Assembly: GCF_015865035.1 (NCBI RefSeq)
Contig: NZ_JADZGI010000001.1
Coordinates: forward strand, 1,984,001-2,048,000
Length of the DNA: 64,000 nt
Source: Novosphingobium aureum
GTDB lineage: Bacteria; Pseudomonadota; Alphaproteobacteria; Sphingomonadales; Sphingomonadaceae
Direction of reading: 5' to 3'
Shown in pieces: positions 1 through 10,362 of this stretch. The translations under genes were made by a program, and so were the position numbers. Under the pieces are notes generated by a model, which was given only the letters and a program-made list of their open reading frames with translations, made no database searches and had not been told where the DNA came from. How positions within the stretch are numbered: position 1 is the first letter of the stretch; every line of letters starts with the position of its first letter.

Positions 1-1
1 C

Positions 2-1393
<1,392 letters not shown>

Positions 1394-1414
1394 CCAGCCT
1401 GCTGAAAACATGAG

Positions 1415-1445
1415 GCGTCACCGGTGCTCCGCGCGCCGGTGACGC
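1415..1445 (+). terminator. Hairpin between dnaK and dnaJ
   Basis: A perfect 10-bp stem (GCGTCACCGG with CCGGTGACGC) and an 11-base loop sit in the dnaK-dnaJ gap. Only a short, interrupted T-rich stretch follows. It is therefore more likely a partial terminator or mRNA-stabilising structure that keeps dnaJ expression below dnaK than a full stop. The role is inferred from position alone. Confidence 0.5.
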
Positions 1446-1473
1446 TTCGGTTATCGAAGGGGGTTACGACCAA

Positions 1474-2619
1474 GTGTCAGCTACCGAGATAGACTACTAC
1501 GAACTGCTCGAGGTTTCGCGCGACGCCGACGACAAGACGATCAAGTCGGCTTATCGTCGCATGGCGATGCGCTTCCATCCGGACAAGAACCCGGGCGATG
1601 CAGAGGCCGAAGCCCGCTTCAAGCAGTGCAGCGAGGCCTACGATTGCCTCAAGGATCCGCAGAAGCGCGCTGCCTACGACCGCTTCGGCCATCAGGCCTA
1701 CCAGCAGGGTATGGGCGGCGGTGGCGGGGGTGCCGGGATGGGCGCCGAATTCGGCGACATCGGCGACATCTTCGAATCCATCTTCGGCAGCGCCTTTGGC
1801 GGTGGCGGCGGTGGTGGCCGTCAGCAGGCGCGCCGCGGCGCGGACTTGCGCTACGACATGGAAGTGAGCCTCGACGAGGCTTTCCACGGCAAGCAGACCG
1901 AGATCACCATCGAAGTCTCGCAGACATGCGAGCCCTGCGATGGGTCAGGCGCGGAGCCCGGCACGGCCAAGCGCACCTGCAACATGTGTGCAGGCCATGG
2001 CAAGGTGCGCGCGCAGCAGGGCTTCTTCGTGGTCGAGCGCACCTGCCCGACCTGCCACGGTCGCGGCGAGGTGATCGAGAAGCCGTGCCGCTCGTGCGGC
2101 GGTGAAGGCCGTGTCGACAAGCCGCAGACGCTCGATGTGGAAATTCCACCGGGGGTGGACTCCGGCACCCGCATCCGGCTTTCGGGCAAGGGTGAGGCCG
2201 GACCGTTCGGCTCGCCGCCGGGCGACCTGTATATCTTCCTGCACGTCAAGCGCCACAAGGTCTTCGAGCGCGAGGGCACGACGCTGCTGACGCGCGTGCC
2301 GATCACTTTCACGACCGCAGCGCTGGGCGGTTCGATCGAGATCCCGGGCATCGACGGCGACATGATCACCGTCGACATTCCCGCCGGCATCCAGTCGGGC
2401 AAGCAGCTCAGGAAGCGCGGTGCGGGCATGCCCGTCCTGCAGGGACGCGGGCGCGGCGATCTGGTCATCGAGATCATGGTCGAGACCCCGACGCGTCTCA
2501 CCGCGCGCCAGAAGGAATTGCTGCGCGAGTTGCAGGAGACCGAGACTGGCGACGAATGCCCTCAATCCAAGGGATTCTTCGACCGCATCAAGGATGCCTG
2601 GAACGACCTGACCGAGTGA
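1474..2619 (+). CDS. dnaJ: Chaperone DnaJ (Hsp40)
   Basis: This type I Hsp40 co-chaperone stimulates DnaK ATPase activity and delivers substrates. The protein has 381 residues. The J domain carries the HPD motif at residues 35-37 (FHPDKNP), followed by a Gly-rich linker. The zinc-binding region spans about residues 150-205 with four CxxCxGxG repeats (CEPCDGSG, CNMCAGHG, CPTCHGRG, CRSCGGEG). The C-terminal substrate-binding beta domains complete it. The start is GTG, preceded by GAAGGGGG; MSATEIDYYELL matches the typical DnaJ N-terminus. It lies downstream of dnaK and is presumably co-transcribed. A strong terminator lies 60 bases past the stop, inside the end of the opposite gene. Confidence 0.98.
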   Translation: MSATEIDYYELLEVSRDADDKTIKSAYRRMAMRFHPDKNPGDAEAEARFKQCSEAYDCLKDPQKRAAYDRFGHQAYQQGMGGGGGGAGMGAEFGDIGDIFESIFGSAFGGGGGGGRQQARRGADLRYDMEVSLDEAFHGKQTEITIEVSQTCEPCDGSGAEPGTAKRTCNMCAGHGKVRAQQGFFVVERTCPTCHGRGEVIEKPCRSCGGEGRVDKPQTLDVEIPPGVDSGTRIRLSGKGEAGPFGSPPGDLYIFLHVKRHKVFEREGTTLLTRVPITFTTAALGGSIEIPGIDGDMITVDIPAGIQSGKQLRKRGAGMPVLQGRGRGDLVIEIMVETPTRLTARQKELLRELQETETGDECPQSKGFFDRIKDAWNDLTE

Positions 2620-2673
2620 CCCCGGCGGGCGTAATCCGCCTCACGGGTCGCGCCCTGCGGTCCCGACCGGATA

Positions 2674-5079
2674 CTAGAGACCGGCCTCGTCATCGAGGGG
2701 GCCGGTTTTTTGTGCAGCACGCATGACTTCGTCGCGGATGCGGCGCACGAGGTAGGGATCGGCGTCGAGCCGGTCCTCTTCTTCATCGAGGATGGCGAGG
2801 AAGGCCGCCATGCGCACGTTGCGGATTTCGGAAGCCGGCATCTCGTGCCCGGCGGGCAGTGTCGAGACTATCAGGTCGATGATCCTCTCGGCCCCGTGCA
2901 GCCGTCCCCACAAGTAGTCGTTCTCGCGGTAGGCGCGCGAGAAGAACGCGCCGAAGGTGTAGAACTCGGTTCCGCGCAGGGTATGCGCCGCGCCGCCGGT
3001 CCGGATCGCGTTGCAATCCTCGGGTGAGACGCGGTCGACGCGGATCGGGTCGAACTCGTTGAGGCCCTCGCCGCGCAGCAGGGGCAAGGTCGCGGTATCG
3101 TAGAAAGGGAAGCCGAGGTAGGCGAGCAGGATGCGTCGACGCAGCGTGGGCGGCATCGCCGCCATCGCCTCGGCCATGATCGTATCGACCCGCGCATCGA
3201 CATCGGCGAGCCGGCGCTGGCGGGCGATGGCCTCGATCACCGCGCCCGGTTGCGTGAACAGGTTGGCCGCGATCTCGGGGAAACGGGTACCCAGAGCAGT
3301 CGCGCTCTCGCGCTCTCGGTAGAGTGAGATGGCGCCGTAGAAGGCTTCGCGCGCGGTGTCTCGGTCCGTCTCGCTCACGCTGTCGTCCGCTTCCCAGTCC
3401 TGCGTCACGCGCCGCGTCAGGAAACGCAGGCGGCGGATGCGGAAGGACAGGTCGTGATCTCGCAGGAACTGGATGAGCTCGGCGGAACCTGCGCCGCGCA
3501 ACGCGTCAGGCTGCTTGAGATCGGTCGCGAACAGGTGTCCGGCAAGGAATCGTGCCGTCGCCTCGACGCTGTGACCCGCCAGCGCCTCGGGCGCGGCCTC
3601 GATCACCGTGCGGGCGAGCCCTTCCAGCAGGCTGCTGAACTTGACCTGCGCATAACCGTGATAGGCAAAGCCGGCCTGTTCGATCGCGGCGCGCTGGGCC
3701 TTGGCGCGCCAGGCAGCGAGCCGCTTGGGGGTAGGGTGGTCGAGGAACAGGGTGTGACCGAAGAGCTTCTCAACCGTCTCCTCGATCTCTGGGCGCAGCG
3801 CGATCACGATCCCGCGCAAGGTCGCGATCTCGCGCGAATGCGCCTCGATCGCCTCGAGGTTGTCGCGTATCGGCTGCTCTCGCGGGATCGATGATAGCGA
3901 GCCGAAGATGACCGAAAAGAACCCCGGGCCGCGCGCAGGCCTGGCCTTGTCGGCCTTGTCGCCGTCATTGGCGGGCTCGACCTGCGCTGGCGTGGTGCCG
4001 CCGAGCAGGGTGGCGGGCGTCGGGTCGATATAGACAACCCGGCGGTCGACTTCGCGTGCGGCAGGACGGTTGCGCAGGACGCTCATGGCATCGGCGAAAG
4101 GGGCGTTGACCAGCACCGATCCGTCGATCAGCGAGACCGAAGCGATGTCGCCGCGCGCCATGTGTTCGGGCATCACGCGGTGCAGGAATTCGTCACGCCC
4201 CGGCCAGGCGTGACCGCGCTCGTGTGCCATCGCATCGATTTCGGCCAGTTGCATGGCAGGAAAGGCGCCGGGGAAACTGGCGGTGGCGCGTGCCGCAAGC
4301 ACCAGCTCGGGCAGGGGGGCCAGGCCCCTGCCGGGCTCGGACGGCGTCGTCGCGTGGAAGTCGATCGTCAGGCGATGCTCGTTCTCGAGCACGCGGCGCG
4401 GTGAATGCAGACGCAGCGTCTCGGGGTGGCCCTTGAAGTCGGTCGTGGTCACGAAGAGGTCGAGCGGATGGCCTGCAGGCAGGAGCGGGCGGCCGAGCGG
4501 TGCCGCGGCCATGGCCTCGAGCGCTCTTGCAAGCAATCCGGAGAAATGCGGTCCGCTGAACGGGGGCTCGAACCAGCGCGAACGGATGAGGCGCGAGAGC
4601 TTCTCGCGCACTTCGGCCCGGGTCTCGGGCGCGACGCTGGCGGTAACGACGTTGTCGGGGCGGTGCAGCAGGTACGATACCAGTGGCCGTGCCCAGAACT
4701 TGGTCGCTGCCGACCAGGGGCGCGCATCGGGATCGAGCAGGACGTCGATGTCGGCGCATTCGAGCCACAGGTCGGTAAGCGGCTCAAGCGACTGGCCCGA
4801 GTGGATCGCCTGGGCGAGAAACACCGAGTTGATGCCACCCGCGCTCGCCCCCGCGATGCTGTCGGCGATGATGCGCAGGCGCAGGTTGCCCTCGACCTCG
4901 AGGCGGCGCAGCAGCGCCCAGTAGACGCCCGTCGCGCCTTCCGGCGGACTGTCGCCCGACCACAGCGCCTGGCTGGCGCGCAGCGCCTTCCACAGCTCCT
5001 TGGTGACGCCATGCATGTAGACCGCCAGGCTGACGCCGCCATAGCAGACGAGTGCGATCCGCAATTCCTTCTGACGCAT
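2674..5079 (-). CDS. Patatin-like phospholipase family protein
   Basis: A large (801-residue) patatin-related protein, probably a lipid acyl hydrolase with a Ser-Asp dyad. The N-terminus RIALVCYGGVSLAVYMHGV is the oxyanion-hole region. The nucleophile elbow is GASAGG, near residue 79. The catalytic Asp is in SLIDGSVLVNAPF, near residue 320. The remaining 450 residues correspond to the long C-terminal region of the bacterial patatin-related family (DUF3376 type); I recognise its general character but no function. The ATG at 5079 is chosen over an in-frame TTG two codons upstream. The gene is divergent from radA, with only 70 bases between the starts. No signal peptide is visible, so it is probably cytoplasmic or membrane-associated. 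The substrate is unknown. Confidence 0.88.
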   Translation of the reverse strand: MRQKELRIALVCYGGVSLAVYMHGVTKELWKALRASQALWSGDSPPEGATGVYWALLRRLEVEGNLRLRIIADSIAGASAGGINSVFLAQAIHSGQSLEPLTDLWLECADIDVLLDPDARPWSAATKFWARPLVSYLLHRPDNVVTASVAPETRAEVREKLSRLIRSRWFEPPFSGPHFSGLLARALEAMAAAPLGRPLLPAGHPLDLFVTTTDFKGHPETLRLHSPRRVLENEHRLTIDFHATTPSEPGRGLAPLPELVLAARATASFPGAFPAMQLAEIDAMAHERGHAWPGRDEFLHRVMPEHMARGDIASVSLIDGSVLVNAPFADAMSVLRNRPAAREVDRRVVYIDPTPATLLGGTTPAQVEPANDGDKADKARPARGPGFFSVIFGSLSSIPREQPIRDNLEAIEAHSREIATLRGIVIALRPEIEETVEKLFGHTLFLDHPTPKRLAAWRAKAQRAAIEQAGFAYHGYAQVKFSSLLEGLARTVIEAAPEALAGHSVEATARFLAGHLFATDLKQPDALRGAGSAELIQFLRDHDLSFRIRRLRFLTRRVTQDWEADDSVSETDRDTAREAFYGAISLYRERESATALGTRFPEIAANLFTQPGAVIEAIARQRRLADVDARVDTIMAEAMAAMPPTLRRRILLAYLGFPFYDTATLPLLRGEGLNEFDPIRVDRVSPEDCNAIRTGGAAHTLRGTEFYTFGAFFSRAYRENDYLWGRLHGAERIIDLIVSTLPAGHEMPASEIRNVRMAAFLAILDEEEDRLDADPYLVRRIRDEVMRAAQKTGPLDDEAGL
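2680..2711 (+). terminator. Rho-independent terminator of dnaKJ
   Basis: The stem ACCGGCC/GGCCGGT, with an inner TCG/CGA helix, is followed directly by a run of six T on the plus strand. This is a canonical intrinsic terminator for the dnaK-dnaJ transcript. It lies within the last codons of the opposite-strand patatin gene, so the same bases encode that protein's C-terminus. Confidence 0.8.
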
Positions 5080-5149
5080 GCACAAAGCTTGGACGTTCGC
5101 GCGGCGAAAGGCAATTGCGTTCTTGCTCCGTTCCTATTACGCCCGACCC

Positions 5150-6538
5150 ATGGCAAAGCCCAAACGTCGATATGTCTGTCAGGCCTGCGGGTCGGTCTCC
5201 AACCGCTGGCAGGGGCAGTGCCCCGATTGCGCCGAGTGGAACACGCTTGCCGAAGAGGCGCCGCAGACGGTCTTCTCGACCAAGCACGACCTCTCTTCGG
5301 GCGGTCGTCCGATCGAGTTCACGCCGCTCGACGCGCCGGGCGAGGTCCCCAAGCGCCAGTTGAGCGGCATCGCCGAATTCGACCGTGCCCTTGGTGGCGG
5401 ACTGGTGCCCGGCTCGGCGATCCTGATGGGCGGCGATCCGGGTATCGGCAAATCGACGCTGCTGCTTCAGGTTGCGGCCAACATCGCCAACCAGGGCGGG
5501 CTCGCGGTTTACGTCAGCGGCGAGGAAGCCTCGGGGCAGGTGCGCCTGCGCGCCGAGCGGCTCGGTCTGTCCAAGGCGCCGATCCAGCTCGCCGCGGCGA
5601 CCTCGGTTCGTGACATTCTCACCACGCTCGGGCGCATGGACACGCCAAGACTGCTGGTGATCGATTCGATCCAGACCATGCATTCGGACACGATCGAAGG
5701 TGCGCCGGGCACCGTCAGCCAGGTGCGCGGCTGCGCCTTCGAGCTGATCCGCTACGCCAAGGAGAACGACGTCACGCTGGTGCTCGTCGGGCATGTCACC
5801 AAGGACGGCAACATCGCCGGGCCGCGCGTACTCGAACACATGGTCGACGTGGTGATGAGCTTCGAGGGCGAACGCAGCCACCAGTACCGCATCCTGCGCA
5901 GCCTCAAGAACCGCTTCGGGCCGGTCGACGAGATCGGCGTCTTCGCGATGGAGGGCGACGGCCTCGCCGAAGTCGGCAATCCCTCGATGCTGTTCCTCTC
6001 GGGCCGCGACGAGGCGATGGCCGGCTCCTCGGTGTTCCCGGCGATGGAGGGGACGCGCCCCGTCCTCGTCGAGATCCAGGCGCTGATCGTGCGCCTGCAG
6101 AGCGGGGCGACCCCGCGCCGCGCCGTGGTGGGCTGGGACAATGGTCGCATGGCGATGCTGCTCGCGGTGCTCGAAGCGCGCTGCGGGCTCAATTTCTCGA
6201 GCGCGGAAGTCTATCTCAACGTGGCGGGTGGCTACCGCCTCTCCGACCCTGCTGCCGATATCGCGGTGGCCGCGGCGCTGGTCTCGGCGCTCGGCGACAA
6301 GCCGCTGCCGCGCGATGCGGTGTGGTTCGGTGAAGTCTCGCTGGCGGGCGAGATCCGGCCCGTTGCCCATTCATCGATCAGACAGCGCGAATCGGCGAAG
6401 CTCGGGTTCACACGCGCCTATGGCCCGGCTTCGGCGCAGGAGAGCAAGGCAGGCGGCGACAAGGCATCGGCCACGATGAAGTTCTCGCCGCTCTCGCTGC
6501 TGCCCAACCTCGTTGACCGCATTCTGGGCGATGCTTAG
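5150..6538 (+). CDS. radA: DNA repair protein RadA
   Basis: RadA (Sms) is a RecA-like ATPase that drives branch migration of recombination intermediates. The 462-residue protein starts with a four-Cys zinc finger (C10, C13, C24, C27 in YVCQACG and QCPDC). It then has a Walker A motif GGDPGIGKST near residue 95, the RadA signature LKNRFG near 253, and a C-terminal Lon-protease-like domain. The open frame extends upstream to 5078, but MAKPKRRYVCQACG at 5150 is the family start. cvpA follows after 12 bases, suggesting a radA-cvpA operon. Confidence 0.97.
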   Translation: MAKPKRRYVCQACGSVSNRWQGQCPDCAEWNTLAEEAPQTVFSTKHDLSSGGRPIEFTPLDAPGEVPKRQLSGIAEFDRALGGGLVPGSAILMGGDPGIGKSTLLLQVAANIANQGGLAVYVSGEEASGQVRLRAERLGLSKAPIQLAAATSVRDILTTLGRMDTPRLLVIDSIQTMHSDTIEGAPGTVSQVRGCAFELIRYAKENDVTLVLVGHVTKDGNIAGPRVLEHMVDVVMSFEGERSHQYRILRSLKNRFGPVDEIGVFAMEGDGLAEVGNPSMLFLSGRDEAMAGSSVFPAMEGTRPVLVEIQALIVRLQSGATPRRAVVGWDNGRMAMLLAVLEARCGLNFSSAEVYLNVAGGYRLSDPAADIAVAAALVSALGDKPLPRDAVWFGEVSLAGEIRPVAHSSIRQRESAKLGFTRAYGPASAQESKAGGDKASATMKFSPLSLLPNLVDRILGDA

Positions 6539-6550
6539 TAGCGGAGCCCT

Positions 6551-7081
6551 ATGACTGCTTTCGACTTCGTCGTCCTGATCTTTGTCGGCCTCGGTGCGGC
6601 GACCGGCTTCATGCGCGGTTTCGTGCAGGAAGTGCTGGCGCTCTCGGCGTGGATCTTCGCGGTCTTCGCGATCCGCATGCTGCACACGCCGCTGACGATG
6701 GTTCTGGCCGAGTATGTCGGCGGCGAGACCGGCGCCGGGGTCCTCGCTTTCGTGCTCCTGCTGCTGGTCCCCTACATGGCCGTCAGGCTCATCGCCAAGT
6801 GGGCCGGGGGCAAGAGCCGCAAGTCGGTGCTGGGGCCGGTCGACCGGGTGCTTGGCATGGGGTTCGGCGCGGTAAAGGCGATCGTGATCATCGTGCTCGG
6901 CTTTTCGGTGCTGGTGCTGGGCTATGACACGATCTGGGGCGTTGCCGGACGCCCCGACTGGCTGACCCAGTCGCGCAGCTATTCCTTCGTCAACGCCAGT
7001 TCGGACGCGATGGTCAAGATGATCGCGCAACGCCGCGCCGAGATCATGGCGGACGATGAAGCCGTGAGCGGGGCCGACTGA
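6551..7081 (+). CDS. cvpA: CvpA family membrane protein
   Basis: A 176-residue inner-membrane protein of the CvpA (colicin V production) family. The N-terminal motif FDFVVLIFVGLGAATGFMRGFVQEVLAL is characteristic. About four hydrophobic segments are visible, with a short cytoplasmic tail. CvpA proteins affect envelope stress resistance in enterobacteria; the molecular activity is not settled. It is 12 bases downstream of radA and 6 bases upstream of the IscU-like gene, so probably in one transcript. Confidence 0.92.
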   Translation: MTAFDFVVLIFVGLGAATGFMRGFVQEVLALSAWIFAVFAIRMLHTPLTMVLAEYVGGETGAGVLAFVLLLLVPYMAVRLIAKWAGGKSRKSVLGPVDRVLGMGFGAVKAIVIIVLGFSVLVLGYDTIWGVAGRPDWLTQSRSYSFVNASSDAMVKMIAQRRAEIMADDEAVSGAD

Positions 7082-7087
7082 GCGCCT

Positions 7088-7501
7088 ATGTCTGCAACGG
7101 TCCTCTACACGCCCGATGTTCTGGCGCTTGCGGTTCGGCTTTCGCACTATCCCTTGCGCGACGAGATGCCCCATGTTGCCGAGGCGCGCTCGCAGGCTTG
7201 CGGCAGTGCGATCATACTGGGTCTCGCGACCGATGCCGATGGGCGGATCGAGGCGGTCGGGCTACGCAGTCAGGCCTGCGCTATCGGGCAGGCCGCCGCA
7301 GCGATCTTTGCCGATGGCGCGCAGGGCCAGAGCCGCGATGACATCGCCGGGAGCCAAGCGGCTCTGACGGCCTGGCTTGCGGGCGAGGGCGCCTTGCCGG
7401 ACTGGCCGGGCTTGGACACCATCGCTGCTGCGCAAGCCTATCCGGGCCGCCACGCAGCCTTGATGTTGCCGTGGAATGCCGCGCTTCGGGCGCTTCCTTA
7501 A
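7088..7501 (+). CDS. IscU/SufU-like iron-sulfur cluster scaffold protein
   Basis: A 137-residue protein resembling the NifU N-terminal/IscU scaffold fold, on which [2Fe-2S] clusters are built. Features seen include LYTPDVLALAVRLSHY near the start, two similar Cys segments (ARSQACGSAI and LRSQACAIGQAAA) and a PGRHAALMLPWNAAL C-terminus. The second Cys segment matches the IscU G-x-A-C-x-A-S-x-S region. The usual third Cys near the C-terminus is replaced (PGRHA in place of R-x-x-C). The protein may therefore be a degenerate scaffold or a carrier. It sits in the radA-cvpA string, with no isc or suf genes beside it. Confidence 0.7.
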   Translation: MSATVLYTPDVLALAVRLSHYPLRDEMPHVAEARSQACGSAIILGLATDADGRIEAVGLRSQACAIGQAAAAIFADGAQGQSRDDIAGSQAALTAWLAGEGALPDWPGLDTIAAAQAYPGRHAALMLPWNAALRALP

Positions 7502-7593
7502 GCCGCAATCCGCGGCTATTCTGTCCTTCGCATAGGGCAGCCCCCGCCAACGGGTCGAAGCAGGCCCGTGCAGCAAGGGGGAAGGTCGTTTCG

Positions 7594-9228
7594 ATGGCAA
7601 AGGTACAGGCACCGCCGGCAGGCGCAGAGCCGAGCGCATCCGATATCAGGCTGGTTATCGCGGCATCGTCGATGGGCACGGTGTTCGAGTGGTACGATTT
7701 CTTCATTTACGGGACGCTCGCCGCGATCATCGGCAAGACGTTCTTCCCCTCGGGCAACGCGACGCTCGAAACGCTGCTGGTCTGGGCAGGCTTCGCGGTC
7801 GGTTTCGGGTTCCGGCCGCTGGGCGCGATCCTCTTCGGTTTTCTCGGCGACAAGCTCGGACGCAAGTACACCTTCCTCGTGACGGTCACGCTCATGGGCA
7901 TTGCGACGGCGGGCGTCGGGCTGATTCCTTCTGCCGCGAGCATCGGTCTTGCCGCGCCTGCTATCGTGCTCCTGCTGCGCGTGCTGCAAGGCCTAGCGCT
8001 CGGCGGTGAATACGGCGGGGCCGCCATCTACGTCTCCGAACATGCGCCCGCCAACCGGCGCGGCTTCTATACCGGCTTCATCCAGGCGAGCGTCGTCGGC
8101 GGTTTCGTGCTCAGCCTGATCGTCGTGCTCGGCTGCAAGACGCTGATGAGCGAGGCGCTGTGGCTCGACTGGGGCTGGCGTGTGCCCTTCATCCTCTCGC
8201 TGGCCCTGCTGGGCGTCTCCTTGTGGATGCGTCTCAAGCTGTCCGAGAGCCCGGTGTTCAAGGCCATGCGGGCCGAGGGCGAGATCGCGGGCAATCCCTT
8301 CATCGAGAGCTTCACCTATCCCGGCAACAAGAAGCGCATCTTCATCGCGCTCTTCGGCATCGCGGCGGGCCTCACCGTGATCTGGTACACGGCGATGTTC
8401 TCCGCTCTCGGCTTCCTGAAAAGTGCGATGCGCATGGAGCCGACGACGGCCGAGATCATCGTCGGAGCGAGCGCTGCGCTGGGCATGGTGTTCTTCGTCG
8501 TCTTCGGCGCGCTGTCCGACCGGATCGGGCGCAAGAAGCCGATTGTCTGGGGTTATGCCCTCACGCTGATCGCGCTGTTTCCGGCGTTCTGGGTGATCGG
8601 GCAGAATGCCAATCCCGACCTCGTGCGGACCAATGCCGAAGTGCCGGTGCTCGTTGCAGGTCCCGCCTGCAACTACGACGCCTTCGCGTCCGAGCAGGCG
8701 AGTCAGTGCGCGACCTTGCTTGGTGACCTTACCGACCTCGGCTTGCGTTACACGTTGTACCCCTCGACAGGGGCGCTTGCGCTGCGCATTGGCGATGGGG
8801 CGATGGATCTGTCCGCGCATCCCTGGAGCGAGGCCGATGCCCGCAAGGCGCAGCTGCGTGCGCGGTTCGAGCAGGCCGGCTACAGCTTCGAGACGGTACG
8901 CCCGACCATCGGCAGAGCGCTCGTGATCGGGGCCATGCTGATGGTGATGATGGCACTTTCGGGTGCGACTTACGGGCCAGTCGCGGCTCTGCTCTCGGAG
9001 ATGTTCCCGCCGCGCATCCGCTACAGCTCGATGTCGATCCCCTACCATATCGGCACGGGCTATTTCGGAGGTTTCCTCCCGCTTATTTCCAGCTACATGG
9101 TCGCGAGCAGCGGCAATCCCTACCAGGGCCTGTGGTATACCTGGGGCGTGGTGGCGATGGCGCTGCTGATATCCTTGTGGGGCCTGCGCGGCGGGCCCGC
9201 GCGCGACTATGGTGACGATGCAAGCTGA
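7594..9228 (+). CDS. MFS transporter, metabolite:H+ symporter (MHS) type
   Basis: A 544-residue secondary carrier of the MHS branch of the major facilitator superfamily, whose members move organic acids and osmolytes with protons. SSMGTVFEWYDFFIYG is the characteristic first helix. GDKLGRKYTFL and DRIGRKKPIVWG are the two MFS loop motifs. An unusual hydrophilic insert of roughly 100 residues (with two Cys, near residues 355-440) lies between the later helices, as in the second MFS of this window (25677-27344). The open frame begins at 7471, but the ATG at 7594 gives the normal N-terminus. The 3' end overlaps alr by 20 bases. The substrate is not evident. Confidence 0.88.
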   Translation: MAKVQAPPAGAEPSASDIRLVIAASSMGTVFEWYDFFIYGTLAAIIGKTFFPSGNATLETLLVWAGFAVGFGFRPLGAILFGFLGDKLGRKYTFLVTVTLMGIATAGVGLIPSAASIGLAAPAIVLLLRVLQGLALGGEYGGAAIYVSEHAPANRRGFYTGFIQASVVGGFVLSLIVVLGCKTLMSEALWLDWGWRVPFILSLALLGVSLWMRLKLSESPVFKAMRAEGEIAGNPFIESFTYPGNKKRIFIALFGIAAGLTVIWYTAMFSALGFLKSAMRMEPTTAEIIVGASAALGMVFFVVFGALSDRIGRKKPIVWGYALTLIALFPAFWVIGQNANPDLVRTNAEVPVLVAGPACNYDAFASEQASQCATLLGDLTDLGLRYTLYPSTGALALRIGDGAMDLSAHPWSEADARKAQLRARFEQAGYSFETVRPTIGRALVIGAMLMVMMALSGATYGPVAALLSEMFPPRIRYSSMSIPYHIGTGYFGGFLPLISSYMVASSGNPYQGLWYTWGVVAMALLISLWGLRGGPARDYGDDAS

Positions 9229-10264
9229 CCTGCCCGAGCCCGCCCTGCGGCTCGCCTTCGATGAAGATGCCCTTTGCGCCAACTGGAAGGCGCTCGATCG
9301 CCTGTCGGGCAATGCACGCGCCGGCGCCGCGGTAAAGGCCAATGGCTACGGCACCGGGGCAGCGCGTGCGAGCCGCGTGCTGCACGACGCGGGTTGCCGC
9401 GACTTCTTCGTCGCGCACTGGAGCGAAGTGCCGCAGGTCATTGCGCAGGTCCCACCCGCGCAGGTCTCGGTGCTGCATGGCCCGCGCAACGAGGGCGATG
9501 CTGCGTTTGCCAGAGCGAGCGGGGTCAAGCCGGTGATCAATTCACTGGCGCAGGCGCAGCGCTGGCTGGCCAGCGGCGGCGGGCGATGCGATCTCATGGT
9601 CGATACCGGCATGAACCGCCTCGGCGTCTCGCTCGGCGAGCTTGATCACGAGGCAGTGCAGGGTCTCGATGTCGACGTGTTGCTCTCGCATCTCGTCGCA
9701 TCCGAGGAGGACGGCGCGCACAACGAGCGCCAGCAGGAAGCCTGGGCGGCGGCGTGCGGGACAGTCCGCCACGCAAGGGCAAGTCTTGCCAACAGTGCCG
9801 GGATCATGCTCGGGCCCGACTACCATGGCAATCTCACCCGCCCGGGCATCGCGCTCTATGGCGGTATCGCGCGACCCGAGATGGCCAGCGACATCCGGCA
9901 GGTCGTGCGCCCGCTAGCGGCAGTGCTGCAACTGCGTGACGTCTCCGCGGGCGAGACCATCGGCTACAACGCCACCTTCACCGCGCCGCGCAGCATGCGC
10001 GTGGCGACAGTCGCGCTGGGCTATGCCGACGGCTATCTGCGCTGCTGGTCGGGGAAGGGGGTGCTGCGCGCGCCCTGTGGCGAGCCGTTGCCGGTGCTCG
10101 GACGCGTGAGCATGGACCTCACCGTCATCGACGTCGCGGCTGCACCGTCGCTGCGCGAGGGGGACTGGGTCGAGGTGCCGTTCGACCTGCCGTACGCTGC
10201 GCAGGTCTCGGGCCTTTCGCAGTATGAGCTGCTCACCACGCTCGGGCGACGCTTCGGAGCATGA
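9209..10264 (+). CDS. alr: Alanine racemase
   Basis: A PLP enzyme interconverting L- and D-alanine for peptidoglycan. The 351-residue length is normal. AAVKANGYGTGA, near residue 40, carries the PLP Lys. ALGYADGYLR, near 270, carries the catalytic Tyr, and GRVSMDLTVIDV is the second signature. It overlaps the 3' end of the upstream MFS gene by 20 bases (ATG at 9209) or 11 bases (ATG at 9218), implying translational coupling. The coupling of a carrier with alr is unexplained. Confidence 0.95.
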   Translation: MVTMQADLPEPALRLAFDEDALCANWKALDRLSGNARAGAAVKANGYGTGAARASRVLHDAGCRDFFVAHWSEVPQVIAQVPPAQVSVLHGPRNEGDAAFARASGVKPVINSLAQAQRWLASGGGRCDLMVDTGMNRLGVSLGELDHEAVQGLDVDVLLSHLVASEEDGAHNERQQEAWAAACGTVRHARASLANSAGIMLGPDYHGNLTRPGIALYGGIARPEMASDIRQVVRPLAAVLQLRDVSAGETIGYNATFTAPRSMRVATVALGYADGYLRCWSGKGVLRAPCGEPLPVLGRVSMDLTVIDVAAAPSLREGDWVEVPFDLPYAAQVSGLSQYELLTTLGRRFGA

Positions 10265-10284
10265 TTGCCAATAGCTTGGTCCTA

Positions 10285-10311
10285 TTGCTGCGCAGCAAAT
10301 CTTGTTGCAAC
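10285..10311. promoter_or_regulatory. Candidate PhaR operator upstream of phaR
   Basis: A perfect 14-base palindrome TTGCTGCGCAGCAA (10285-10298) is followed five bases later by the palindrome GTTGCAAC (10304-10311). Both lie in the 98-base alr-phaR gap. PhaR proteins are known to bind TGC-rich, CTGC/GCAG-type sites and to repress their own gene. This site is therefore a reasonable autoregulatory operator; the assignment is inference. Confidence 0.5.
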
Positions 10312-10362
10312 GCATTAAGTCGTAGTGGTAGCCTGTGATCACATAGGATTGAGGATAGGGTC

